From the NCBI GenBank assembly GCA_028281535.1, contig JANQJS010000062.1:1-57697 (forward strand): DNA of 57,697 bases. Reading direction: 5' to 3'. Numbering within the stretch: position 1 is the stretch's first letter; each line of letters begins with the position of its first letter. This DNA comes from Sedimentisphaerales bacterium. GTDB taxonomy: Bacteria > Planctomycetota > Phycisphaerae > Sedimentisphaerales > SM23-30. Positions 1 through 7,980 of the stretch are shown here, piece after piece. Position numbers and translations under genes: made by a program. The notes under the pieces are model-generated. The model was not told the origin of the DNA, made no database searches, and saw nothing but the letters and a program-made list of their open reading frames with translations.

Positions 1-159
1 CTCGACGAATATCTCAGTATGCTAATGCAACGAGGTTTCCACACCTCCGACCTAATCGCCGCATTCAGCGGAATTATTATTGCAAGCATTTCTTCTATAG
101 CATTTGCAAAACATAATCTTGAACGAGAAAATAGTGAACCATCGGAAAACGCTGCCTAA
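1..159 (+). CDS. C-terminal fragment of a membrane protein, possibly VanZ-like
   Basis: An open frame runs from the first base to a TAA at 157-159 and gives the last 52 residues of a protein whose start lies outside the window. The visible part has an acidic DEY near the edge, a hydrophobic segment of about 18 residues (roughly residues 19-36) and a short charged tail. The layout of DE, then RG, then D, then a membrane helix resembles the end of VanZ-family proteins, but the fragment is too short to be sure. Its stop overlaps by 4 bases the stop of the convergent S9 peptidase gene. Confidence 0.55.
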   Translation, partial: LDEYLSMLMQRGFHTSDLIAAFSGIIIASISSIAFAKHNLERENSEPSENAA

Positions 160-2177
160 TTTTTTAAGTATTTATCAAACCAGCGTCTAATATGTTTGAG
201 TCTCACGATACGGCGATCTATTCGACCGCTACGAGATAAACCATGTGATTCTTCCGGGAATAAAACCAGTTCTGTATCCACGCCAAGTCGCTGCAATGAG
301 ATATAGACCTGTTCGCCCTGATCGATCGGACAACGAAAATCTTTCTCATTATGTATTACCAATGTGGGAGTACGTACATTACTAAAATGCTTGATAGGCG
401 AATGTTCCCAGTAATGTTCAAAATTCTCCCATGGAGGTTTGCCTTCAGCTTTCGAATGTTGAAATAACCAATTTACGTCAGAGGCTCCCCACTGACTTAT
501 CAAATTACTGACACAGCGTTGGGTCACCGCTGCTTTAAATTTATGTGTATGGCCAATAATCCAGTTGGTCATATAACCACCATAGCTGCCACCGGTGACA
601 CCGAGTTTTTTTGAGTCAATGTAAGGTTTTCGGCTGACCGCATTAGTAAAGGCCATGATATCTTCATAATCTTTTGTTCCCCATTGATTCAAAATGGCCT
701 TGGTATGCTTTTCACCATATCCAATACTGCCCCGAGGATTACAAAAGAAAACCACATATCCTTGCGCAGCCAGGTAATAGAATTCATGCATAAATACTTT
801 GCCATATTGAGCCATCGGTCCGCCATGAATTTCCAAAATCGCCGGATATTTTTTTTGAGAATTAAATCCGGATGGTTTCAAAATCCATCCCTGCAATTCG
901 TGGCCATCCTTTGATTTGAACCAAAGTTCTTCAACCTCGCCAAGCTCTCTTTTGTTGAGCAAGGATTGGTTGAGCTCTGTTAAGCATTTCGTTTCATCTG
1001 TTTCAAAATCCATAAACCAACATTGCCCGGGATCTTTGAAATCGCTACGAAAATATGTTGCCTTTAATTGAGTTTTATCAAAGTGCAGCCCGCCATACAG
1101 AGCTTGATCGCCAATGAGTAACTGGCTAACCTTGCCACGCTTAAAGACATCAATGGTTCTTAATAGGCTTTCACCTTTTTCGCTGGTTTGAAAAGTAATT
1201 TGCTGACTGTCCAGTGACCAGGTCGGTTTTGTATAAGGCGGCGTACCATGAATATCGTTAATGGTCCATGCAGAACACTCAATATCCAATGGGCCTGTTA
1301 TGTTTTTGGCAGATTGTTTGCCATCTGAACAAACAATCCAAACATTGGTATTGTTATACCATTGACCACGACCTTTTTGCGCCAGATAAGCGATCCATTG
1401 TCCATCAGGAGAAAAGACAGGATATCTTTTGTCGCCTGCTGGTGTTTTGATTTGTTTCATTTTTTTTGACATAAGGTTCATCACATATAATTCATGAGGG
1501 TCAAGCATGTTATCTGGATCCTCTTGCCGATTGGATAGAAATGCGATGTGTTTACCATCGGGTGACCAGGATGGTTGCACCTCTTCATAAATTTTGTGAT
1601 TGGTTAATTGCTGGGCTTTTCCTGTTTTTTCATTAATCAGCCATAAATGCCATCGCTCATGAGGCAGGTAGCCCACCCCATCATATTTATAAAAAACACG
1701 ATCATAATGTCGTGACACCAACCCAAGCTTTTTCTTATCCTCATCTGCTTCCATCTCTACCAGATCTGCGTCCTTTTTTTGAAATTCGCAGAGGATTTGT
1801 TTGCCATCAGGTGACCAGAGACATTGACCAAAACAGCCGGTCATATTCGTAAGCGGCCGCGCTTCACCGCCATGAAAAGGTATCATGAAAATTTGAAACT
1901 GTTTCTCATCCAATCGATTGGATAAAAAAGCGATCTGTTTTCCATCGGGTGACCAGGAAGGCGAATAATCCATTTGTTGACCATAAGTAAACTGTTGCGT
2001 TTTACCTGTACTTGTTGAGGTAATCCACAAATTGGAATATTTCTTCTGTGTTTTTCGATCAACCGTTTGAATGCTATAGACAATGGTCTCACCATCCGGT
2101 GAAATCTGAGCTCCAGAATTCACTTGTAATTGATAGAGATCTTCCGCCTTAATAACTTGCTTTTTTTCTTTTGACAT
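156..2177 (-). CDS. S9 family prolyl oligopeptidase (dipeptidyl/acylaminoacyl peptidase type)
   Basis: This is a serine peptidase with an N-terminal beta-propeller and a C-terminal alpha/beta hydrolase domain. The propeller (about residues 10-390) contains repeated TolB-like blades with motifs such as SPDGKQIAFLSN. The catalytic half shows GGSYGGYM with the nucleophile at Ser531, the acid in KDFRCP at Asp613, and SHG with His645, all counted from the ATG at 2177. A TTG three codons upstream extends the frame, but the ATG has a better upstream purine stretch. No signal peptide is seen, so it is probably cytoplasmic and trims short peptides. Length (673 aa) fits the S9C group. Confidence 0.95.
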   Translation of the reverse strand: MSKEKKQVIKAEDLYQLQVNSGAQISPDGETIVYSIQTVDRKTQKKYSNLWITSTSTGKTQQFTYGQQMDYSPSWSPDGKQIAFLSNRLDEKQFQIFMIPFHGGEARPLTNMTGCFGQCLWSPDGKQILCEFQKKDADLVEMEADEDKKKLGLVSRHYDRVFYKYDGVGYLPHERWHLWLINEKTGKAQQLTNHKIYEEVQPSWSPDGKHIAFLSNRQEDPDNMLDPHELYVMNLMSKKMKQIKTPAGDKRYPVFSPDGQWIAYLAQKGRGQWYNNTNVWIVCSDGKQSAKNITGPLDIECSAWTINDIHGTPPYTKPTWSLDSQQITFQTSEKGESLLRTIDVFKRGKVSQLLIGDQALYGGLHFDKTQLKATYFRSDFKDPGQCWFMDFETDETKCLTELNQSLLNKRELGEVEELWFKSKDGHELQGWILKPSGFNSQKKYPAILEIHGGPMAQYGKVFMHEFYYLAAQGYVVFFCNPRGSIGYGEKHTKAILNQWGTKDYEDIMAFTNAVSRKPYIDSKKLGVTGGSYGGYMTNWIIGHTHKFKAAVTQRCVSNLISQWGASDVNWLFQHSKAEGKPPWENFEHYWEHSPIKHFSNVRTPTLVIHNEKDFRCPIDQGEQVYISLQRLGVDTELVLFPEESHGLSRSGRIDRRIVRLKHIRRWFDKYLKN

Positions 2178-2232
2178 GATTCCCAAACCTGCAAATAATC
2201 ACTAGTGTAATTATTAAAATAAAAATTATAAC

Positions 2233-2264
2233 CACCAAGCATTCTTCGACGTGAACACTTGGTG
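2233..2264 (-). terminator. Hairpin downstream of the FKBP gene
   Basis: CACCAAG at 2233-2239 pairs with CTTGGTG at 2258-2264. Read on the minus strand, the stem is followed after a few bases by an AT-rich stretch with a T run. It lies just past the stop of the FKBP gene and could be a weak intrinsic terminator. The T tract is not immediate, so the call is tentative. Confidence 0.35.
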
Positions 2265-2300
2265 ATCGCTATATCAATATTTCACTTAACCTGAATTCGT

Positions 2301-2729
2301 TTATACAATCTCGACCAGGTTAATTTCAAAGGTTAAGTCTTTACCAGCCAATTGATGGTTGGCATCCAGGGTAATGGTTTCTTCAGCGACTTCGGTGACC
2401 GTTACGATAACATTCTGGCCATTGGGTTGTTCTAGTTGGAGCATTTGGCCTACTTGAGGATCCATCCCTTCGGGGATTTGAGTTTTTGGGACCTGCTGAA
2501 CGTATTCTTCGCGGCGTTGGCCATAGGCTTCATCAGCAACGATTGTGGTCGTCGAGGTAGCGCCAATCTCCATTCCGATCACAGCTTTCTCAAATCCAGG
2601 AATCACTTGGCCAGATCCTAAGGTGAATTGTAGCGGATCTTTGCCCTTTGAGCTGTCAAATGTCGATCCATCTGCTAGGGTACCAGTGTAGTGAATCTTT
2701 ACGGTATCGCCATCTTTTGCCGTCGTCAT
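2301..2729 (-). CDS. SlyD-type FKBP peptidyl-prolyl cis-trans isomerase
   Basis: The protein (142 aa) opens with an FKBP half-domain (KDGDTVKIHYTGTLADGSTFD, shown here in part) and the GSGQVIPGFEKAV segment. An insert-in-flap region follows around residues 70-115, and the protein closes with DANHQLAGKDLTFEI, the signature end of SlyD-like FKBPs. It probably acts as a cytoplasmic folding catalyst or chaperone. The long His/Cys metal-binding tail of E. coli SlyD is absent. The start is the ATG at 2729, preceded by AAAGGA at good spacing; an in-frame TTG five codons upstream overlaps that site and is unlikely. It follows the DapF-like gene by about 100 bases on the same strand. Confidence 0.93.
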   Translation of the reverse strand: MTTAKDGDTVKIHYTGTLADGSTFDSSKGKDPLQFTLGSGQVIPGFEKAVIGMEIGATSTTTIVADEAYGQRREEYVQQVPKTQIPEGMDPQVGQMLQLEQPNGQNVIVTVTEVAEETITLDANHQLAGKDLTFEINLVEIV

Positions 2730-2835
2730 TTTACATCCTTTCAATGACTAGGCGCTGCGCTGCCATTCCCGCCACTTGGAGAATTGATTTTTGGAGCAGA
2801 GAAGCACACATGTATGTCTATTTTATAGCCAACTT

Positions 2836-3678
2836 TTACAAGTTTTTCCAGAAATCTTTGGAAAAATGTCCAGAATAGACGAATTCAACACTTCCAGTCA
2901 TCCAAACGTCACCAGATAATTCTATTTGAATCCCAATTTTACCACCTGGCATCCTTACGGTTACATCAGAATCAACCAAACCTAATTGATATGCTGCACT
3001 TGCCGCTGCGCAGCTACTTGAGCCTGATGCCAAAGTATAACCTGCTCCACGCTCCCAAATCTCAATTTGAATGGTCTTGTGGTCAATCACTTTGAGCAAT
3101 TGCACATTAATTCGCTCAGGAAAATCAGCATGCGATTCAATGTGTGGCCCTAGTTTGCAGGCCAGCTCTTTTGATATTTCCTCCATTGGAATGACGCAAT
3201 GTGGATTTCCGATTGACAAACAAGTTACCTGATAGTTTTTTTCATTTACTACTAATGATTGACCGACCATTTCTCTTTTGTCGCCAGTAACTGGAATCTT
3301 TGTGCTATCGAAAGTAACTTTACCCATATTGATTTTGATGAGTGAACCGTCATTATTGAGTACTTCTACATCGACCAAACCGCCAATCGTTTGAATGGAA
3401 AATGTTTTTCCTTTTACCAAATTATTTTCATACAAATATCGTGAAAAAATCCGCAATCCGTTGCCACTTTTTTGGGCCTGGCTACCATCTGGATTGTAAA
3501 TTTTCAAACCCAACTTGCCATCGATATCGATTGGTCCAACCAATATACCATCTGAGCCAATGCCAAAATGACGATCACAAATCAACCGAATTTTTTCTAG
3601 CGATAAATCAGATAAACCCTCCATCGGATTTATCACAATATAATCATTCCCCAAAGCTTGATACTTGTAAAATTTCAT
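2836..3678 (-). CDS. DapF-family epimerase homologue lacking both catalytic cysteines
   Basis: The fold is clearly that of diaminopimelate epimerase: an N-terminal MKFYKYQALGNDYIVI, then NPDGS, GNG, IGNPHCV and ERGAGYTLASG in the expected order, 280 aa in total. In true DapF the two catalytic Cys sit in QCGNG and ACGTG. Here those positions read KSGNG (Ser71) and ASGSS (Ser218), so both halves of the thiol pair are Ser. The enzyme may have a different reaction, be inactive, or bind a ligand. The name dapF is therefore withheld. Its ATG directly abuts the TAA of the beta-propeller gene, with no Shine-Dalgarno sequence visible, so translation is probably coupled. Confidence 0.9.
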   Translation of the reverse strand: MKFYKYQALGNDYIVINPMEGLSDLSLEKIRLICDRHFGIGSDGILVGPIDIDGKLGLKIYNPDGSQAQKSGNGLRIFSRYLYENNLVKGKTFSIQTIGGLVDVEVLNNDGSLIKINMGKVTFDSTKIPVTGDKREMVGQSLVVNEKNYQVTCLSIGNPHCVIPMEEISKELACKLGPHIESHADFPERINVQLLKVIDHKTIQIEIWERGAGYTLASGSSSCAAASAAYQLGLVDSDVTVRMPGGKIGIQIELSGDVWMTGSVEFVYSGHFSKDFWKNL

Positions 3679-4788
3679 TTAAAAATACTTCACGCAAAAA
3701 ATGGGTGGTAGATTTGTGGACAATGTTTGCCAAGAGTCGCCTTGGTTGGTTGTGTACCAGAGTGAGCCTGTAGTGCTTCCCATAATGAGGTTGTTTCCTG
3801 AGTCATCAACATCAAGACTATGGCGGTAAATAATATCGTAAGCATGTTCTTGGGGCAAACCATCGGTTAAAATCTCAAACGACTTGCCGCCATCTTTGGT
3901 TCGTGTGACGACGAATTTTCCATCGACTGGAATTCTTAATTCGTCTTTAATCGCAGGCACAAACCAGGCTGTATTGGGATCGTTTGGATCAACGGCAACG
4001 ACAAATCCAAATACGGATGGTTTTACATCTTCGATTTCCTGCCAGGATTTTGAGCCATCGGTTGATTTAAAAATACCGTTGTGATGCTGTGACCAAAGGC
4101 AATCAGGTTGCGATTGACATTGCACAATAATATGTGGATCTTGACCATCGGGTATATTGGCCATCTCAGGTGGTAGATATGCGGCACGCATACCATGAGC
4201 GGCTTGTTGCCACGATTTTCCACCATCAGTTGTCATCATGACGCCACCACAGGAAATACCAACGCGAATGCAGTTGGCATCACGCGGGTCTACACAAATG
4301 GAATGGATACCTGGAAAATCGTAACCACCACCCACCCATTTTTTTCTCGATTCGTGATTCCACAATGATTCAACTAAATTCCATGTTTGGCCATGATCGG
4401 GTGAATGAAATAATCCGCCGGGAATAGTGCCACACCAAAGTGCGCCTTCATTTCTCGGATCGATGGCTAGCGACCAGATCATTTCCAGATTCCAGGGGAT
4501 TTCAATTTGTCGAACGGGACAAATAATGGCTTCAGCATCTTCTGGCTTAGGTGGATAAGCTGGTACGGTAATTTCCTGCCAACTTTTGCCTAGGTCTGTG
4601 CTGCGATGCAATTTGTTGCCAAAATGACCATGGCTCAATGCGGCATACATCGATTTATCTCTAGGATCAAAAAGTACTATTGGTACTTGTTCACCTAAAA
4701 AAACGGTTTGACTGATTTGCCAGGAATCATCATTTTTTTGGTAAATAAAAAGTCCTTTGCGTGTGCCGACCATAAATTTATCTGCCAT
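3679..4788 (-). CDS. BNR/Asp-box beta-propeller protein (sialidase-like fold)
   Basis: The 369-residue protein carries six Asp-box motifs of the form S/T-x-D-x-G-x-S/T-W or F: STDLGKSW, SPDHGQTW, TTDGGKSW, STDGSKSW, TKDGGKSF and TTNQGDSW. This predicts a six- or seven-bladed propeller like sialidases or sortilin. Databases often label this kind of protein exo-alpha-sialidase or glycosyl hydrolase, but I see no sialidase arginine triad or FRIP motif. There is no signal peptide, so it is probably cytoplasmic. It starts one base after the stop of the MoaD-like gene, and its ribosome site GGAGGA is made of the two glycine codons that end that protein. A stoichiometric pairing of the two products is likely. 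Confidence 0.88.
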   Translation of the reverse strand: MADKFMVGTRKGLFIYQKNDDSWQISQTVFLGEQVPIVLFDPRDKSMYAALSHGHFGNKLHRSTDLGKSWQEITVPAYPPKPEDAEAIICPVRQIEIPWNLEMIWSLAIDPRNEGALWCGTIPGGLFHSPDHGQTWNLVESLWNHESRKKWVGGGYDFPGIHSICVDPRDANCIRVGISCGGVMMTTDGGKSWQQAAHGMRAAYLPPEMANIPDGQDPHIIVQCQSQPDCLWSQHHNGIFKSTDGSKSWQEIEDVKPSVFGFVVAVDPNDPNTAWFVPAIKDELRIPVDGKFVVTRTKDGGKSFEILTDGLPQEHAYDIIYRHSLDVDDSGNNLIMGSTTGSLWYTTNQGDSWQTLSTNLPPIFCVKYF

Positions 4789-4789
4789 G

Positions 4790-5059
4790 TTATCCTCCTG
4801 AAAGTGCTTGCATAATATAAATATTATCTTCCGATTGAATTTTGTCCGTTAACGTTTTTCGATCTTTCGCAGCTTGATCATTGATAAATATATTTATATG
4901 TTTACGTACTTGTCCTTGGTCATCTAATATGTAGCTTCGAGCATTCGGATTATTGTTAAAAACATTTTCCAAAACATCATGCAATGATTGGCCATCAACT
5001 GACATTGGTGGGCATTCAATCAATCGCTGAATATTTTCTGTAAATGTTACGATAGCCAT
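4790..5059 (-). CDS. MoaD/ThiS-family ubiquitin-like protein with C-terminal Gly-Gly
   Basis: This 89-residue beta-grasp protein ends in ALSGG. The exposed terminal diglycine is needed in this family for adenylation and thiocarboxylation or conjugation. Internal features such as VDGQSLHDVLENVF, HINIFINDQ and EDNIYIMQALSGG match MoaD/ThiS sulfur carriers. No molybdopterin, thiamine or E1-like gene is nearby. The tight coupling with the Asp-box propeller gene suggests a dedicated partner, but the job is unknown. The start ATG abuts the TAA of the upstream gene (TAAATG), with GGAGAA in that gene's last codons as ribosome site. Confidence 0.9.
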   Translation of the reverse strand: MAIVTFTENIQRLIECPPMSVDGQSLHDVLENVFNNNPNARSYILDDQGQVRKHINIFINDQAAKDRKTLTDKIQSEDNIYIMQALSGG

Positions 5060-5464
5060 TTATTCTCCATAGAATTTGTATCGAATTTGAAGATTGCCGT
5101 TGGTGATATTTTCGGGTTGATAATTTATTTGGTACGAAGATTCTGTCCATGGGCCTCCGATTTTTAAATCGATGGGGCCTGAACTTAAAATGTGTTCTTC
5201 GGAAGATTCTTTTTCAGGGTTGGTGACTAACTTGGCGGTGCCATCCAGTTGGCCAGTTAAGTGAATAACAATGCCAGAGGCAAACCGGTTATTGCCTAGA
5301 TCGTTTTTGGTTAATGTGATTAATTGCGTTTCAGATAGATTTTCGACGCTGAGTGTATGGGCGTTTTTTTCAAAATCATTTTCGTAAAGATGTTTCACGA
5401 TGGTTGGCCAGAACCAAACGGCGGTAAATGCTAAAAAACCAATAATAAAAACAAACTTTTGCAT
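5060..5464 (-). CDS. Small membrane-anchored protein of unknown function
   Basis: The product (134 aa from the ATG at 5464) has one N-terminal hydrophobic helix at about residues 3-22 and a hydrophilic, beta-rich remainder that should lie outside the cytoplasmic membrane. I do not recognise the family. The start is supported by AAGGAAG six bases upstream; an in-frame TTG one codon earlier is less likely. The gene sits between a secreted transglutaminase and the MoaD-like gene with almost no spacing on either side, so it belongs to the same transcript. Its last codons supply the ribosome site of the next gene. Confidence 0.8.
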   Translation of the reverse strand: MQKFVFIIGFLAFTAVWFWPTIVKHLYENDFEKNAHTLSVENLSETQLITLTKNDLGNNRFASGIVIHLTGQLDGTAKLVTNPEKESSEEHILSSGPIDLKIGGPWTESSYQINYQPENITNGNLQIRYKFYGE

Positions 5465-5473
5465 CAATCTTCC

Positions 5474-6934
5474 TTACTTTCTAATTTGAATATCTTTGAT
5501 TTCAAATCGGCCTCCGTTTATGCCCATGCCTATAAAATCTTCGGGGGCGCCATCACCGGTGCTGATAGTAATATGAGCGGGTGTGTAACTTCCCAATATT
5601 CCAGTTGCATCTAGGCCAATCCATTGGTCATTAATAAATACTTGTGTCCAAACATGTCCCCCAAATATATTTTCATGACCTAAAAATTCTGTCGCATACA
5701 CATATCCGACAGCAACCCGAGAGGGGATTCCAACAGCTTGACAGAGTGCTGCAGTTAGCACGGCAGATTCAGAGCAATCGCCTTGTGGATGCTCAATGAT
5801 ATCAGACGCCGTTGCAAAGACAACTGATAAGTCAATTTTTTCTATATAGTTGAAAACGAAAGATTCAATTTTTTTCGCAGCTTCGCCGGCATCTTTGGTG
5901 TTTCCAATAACTTTCTGAGCCAGTTGGCGAACTTTTGCATGATCACTTTGAATGAATCTTGATGGCTTAAGTGCTTTGAGTGCTTCTGGGTTGTTGCCTT
6001 TATATGGAATGGATTGTCCTTTTGATAACATGGTTGGGCTGACTTGTAACATGATTTGCTGGTCCCTTTGGCCAAGTATTTTTTGATTATTATCCTGGTG
6101 GATTTGCCAAGGACGATCGTCTGTTAATTGCAACTTGTATGCTATCGATTTAATATCATTTATATTCTTTATCTCTTTAGGACTTTTTATGAAAAATTTT
6201 CCCAATATTTCTTTGGATGAATTTGGGCTTAACGCAATTTCTTTTTCGCAAGCGATTAAATTAAAATTCATTCCCATTTGGCTAATCGTCATCTTTAAAG
6301 GTTTATAATTGTCATCGAGGTAATTGGACGATTTGTAAATACCGCTTGGAAAATACATATTAATATCCACTCGTGTAAGCTCTTTGCTTTGCCCTAACAG
6401 ATCTACAGATTCTTTGCTTCTTACAATGACTTTTGACGAGACTGTTTGCATCAAATTAGGCGTAAAAAAATCAACGTTTAATTTGAGTCCTTCTTTTAAT
6501 GTTGTTTCTTTCGCCTTCTGTAGCATGCCTTCAACCATCACAGTGTTTTCTGTAAATGGTATTATTTTTGTTTGTGTTATGCCTCCCGTTTTGATGGTGA
6601 CGACCATTTCATTCTTGTCGTTCATCTTGCCTCGGCTTTGTACGCTAGAGAATCCCATATCCTGATCTAATTCAAATGCAATAGGCTTGCCGTCAAGTGT
6701 TTCGATTGAAAGTTCACTGACTTTCAAGCTTGCTTGCATGTCGCCACGCATCATAGAAAAATGTGAGGAATCTATTGTATGTACCTGGCCATTTTTTATT
6801 TCACGGCGATTGTAGGCATGTCCCACTTTTTGATCACCAATATATAGTGCGTACCAGATTTCGTCGACCTCAGCCGCAATTAACGTTGATGACGTAAAAC
6901 ATAGAAATAAATAAATACATATATTTTTTAGCAT
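5474..6934 (-). CDS. Secreted transglutaminase-like cysteine protein
   Basis: The N-terminus is a signal peptide (MLKNICIYLFLCFTSSTLIAAE). Residues 25-300 form a long beta-rich region and residues 325-460 hold a transglutaminase core. The triad is visible: Cys387 in GDCSES, His427 in GGHVW and Asp442 in GLDATG. Bacterial members usually act as peptidases or cross-linkers of surface polymers, so a periplasmic or surface role is expected; the substrate is not evident. The gene follows the PH-domain gene by 12 bases with a GAGGT ribosome site and leads into the small membrane protein gene, forming one operon. Confidence 0.92.
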   Translation of the reverse strand: MLKNICIYLFLCFTSSTLIAAEVDEIWYALYIGDQKVGHAYNRREIKNGQVHTIDSSHFSMMRGDMQASLKVSELSIETLDGKPIAFELDQDMGFSSVQSRGKMNDKNEMVVTIKTGGITQTKIIPFTENTVMVEGMLQKAKETTLKEGLKLNVDFFTPNLMQTVSSKVIVRSKESVDLLGQSKELTRVDINMYFPSGIYKSSNYLDDNYKPLKMTISQMGMNFNLIACEKEIALSPNSSKEILGKFFIKSPKEIKNINDIKSIAYKLQLTDDRPWQIHQDNNQKILGQRDQQIMLQVSPTMLSKGQSIPYKGNNPEALKALKPSRFIQSDHAKVRQLAQKVIGNTKDAGEAAKKIESFVFNYIEKIDLSVVFATASDIIEHPQGDCSESAVLTAALCQAVGIPSRVAVGYVYATEFLGHENIFGGHVWTQVFINDQWIGLDATGILGSYTPAHITISTGDGAPEDFIGMGINGGRFEIKDIQIRK

Positions 6935-6946
6935 TGTGTACCTCGA

Positions 6947-7468
6947 CTAAATATTTTCATTCTCTGTTATTGTTTTAACGATTATCTCGTGTGTCCCTAG
7001 TGGTTTTGGGCATAGGTGCCAAATGGCTTCTACTCCGCCGGTGCCTGCGGTGGTGAAGGCGATGTTGGCTAGGCCGAAAAACCTTAGTAGTAGTGGGAAG
7101 ACCTGAAAGGTGTTTTGGATTTTGCTGAGTTTGCATTGGAAGACCACGACCGTCAGGACGCCTGAGGTTTGTATGATTCTTCGGTCCGTTAGTACGTAGG
7201 CTCTGCTGGCCCATTGGAGTAGTGCAATGCAAACTCTGATGAAAATCGTTATGCCGCAACCAATGATCACATAGGTGCTCACGGGAGGTGATGTAAAGAA
7301 CATGGCAAGTAATGCCATGACTAAACAGATAGCGCCTATTCTCAACGAGAAAAATAAGACAAGCCATAGCGATGGCTTGATGGCGAAGATCACCTGTTCG
7401 TTCTGATCCAATAGTGAGTCAGGGATGAGCTTGACGGCCTTTTGGTTTTCTGTCAGGTCTTTTCCCAT
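6947..7468 (-). CDS. Membrane protein with bacterial PH domain (YdbS-like)
   Basis: The 173-residue protein has a short cytoplasmic start, then two adjacent membrane helices (about residues 33-52 and 57-78). A bPH2-type domain begins at RAYVLTDRRIIQTSGVL and continues through KLSKIQNTFQVFPLL, a pattern typical of YdbS/YdbT-like proteins. The role of these domains is poorly known; some take part in envelope stress or membrane-complex assembly. It is the first gene of the minus-strand operon that reaches the DapF-like gene. I see no clear Shine-Dalgarno sequence before the ATG. Confidence 0.82.
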   Translation of the reverse strand: MGKDLTENQKAVKLIPDSLLDQNEQVIFAIKPSLWLVLFFSLRIGAICLVMALLAMFFTSPPVSTYVIIGCGITIFIRVCIALLQWASRAYVLTDRRIIQTSGVLTVVVFQCKLSKIQNTFQVFPLLLRFFGLANIAFTTAGTGGVEAIWHLCPKPLGTHEIIVKTITENENI

Positions 7469-7561
7469 ATGTCTTTATTATAGTTTAATTTATTTCATAT
7501 TTCATGCTCCTTTCTTGGGTTTGTTTGTTAGGTTGTTTGGGTAGGATGGATTAAATAAATT

Positions 7562-7605
7562 CACCATCCCCATTTCGCCTTTGGCGAACTGAGGCTGCCA
7601 CCCGG
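7562..7605 (+). repeat. Module A hairpin repeat, copy 1
   Basis: This is one of four copies of a ~42-base unit that starts CACCATCCCC and ends GCTGCCACCC. The centre is TTCGCC-TTT-GGCGAA, a perfect 6-base-pair hairpin. The other copies read TTCACC/GGTGAA, so a base pair changed on both sides together (A-T to G-C). That covariation supports selection for the hairpin. This copy has no module B next to it. Confidence 0.85.
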
Positions 7606-7635
7606 TTTATTCCATTTGCTTGGGTGGGCTTTTTT
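7597..7635 (+). terminator. Terminator-like hairpin formed by the end of module A
   Basis: GCC-ACCC at 7597-7603 pairs with GGGT-GGGC at 7622-7629 with one bulged G, and is followed by TTTTTT at 7630-7635. It would stop plus-strand transcription, yet no plus-strand gene lies just upstream. It may insulate metY from readthrough or be fortuitous. Confidence 0.4.
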
Positions 7636-7821
7636 GATGCTAAACTCTTTTTTTTGGGGTACACTCCGTTGTGTGGTCCCTCTATATAAGGGGGCAAACC
7701 TCACAAATGCACCGATTTTTGAACATTTTTTTGGTAGTGGTGTATATAACTACTTGTAAGAGCAGAAGAAAAAAATTTGATGTTTTTTTATTTTTGATTT
7801 TAGGTACTACACAAACTGCAC

Positions 7822-7931
7822 CAGGCATTCGCCTGTTTTACCGCCGCGACAGACATTCGTCTGGATTACCGCCGCGATTGTTTTTTGGGAACCCGGCTCC
7901 GTTGTCGCCTGCGTTGTTGGCGAGATATGTT
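7822..7931 (+). repeat. Module B palindromic repeat, copy 1
   Basis: The unit begins with the palindrome CAGGCATTCGCCTG. It continues through ACCGCCG and the shared core GGGAACCCGGCTCCGTTG, and ends with a second hairpin whose stem is CGCC/GGCG before GCGAGATA. Compared with copy 2 it carries an internal duplication of the ATTCGTCTGGATTACCGCCG kind. Module A copy 2 follows 49 bases later in the same order as at 11 kb. Confidence 0.75.
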
Positions 7932-7980
7932 TGAGAAGGGTTAGAGGTAAAAAGTGAAAAAGTATAAATGGTTTGAAAGG

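Noticed and set aside
3679-4788. True sialidase
   Set aside because: Asp-boxes are present, but no FRIP motif, arginine triad or signal peptide was seen, so only the propeller fold is claimed.
7671-7934. Plus-strand frame of 87 codons
   Set aside because: It is mostly module B repeat and low-quality sequence, with no ribosome site and implausible composition.
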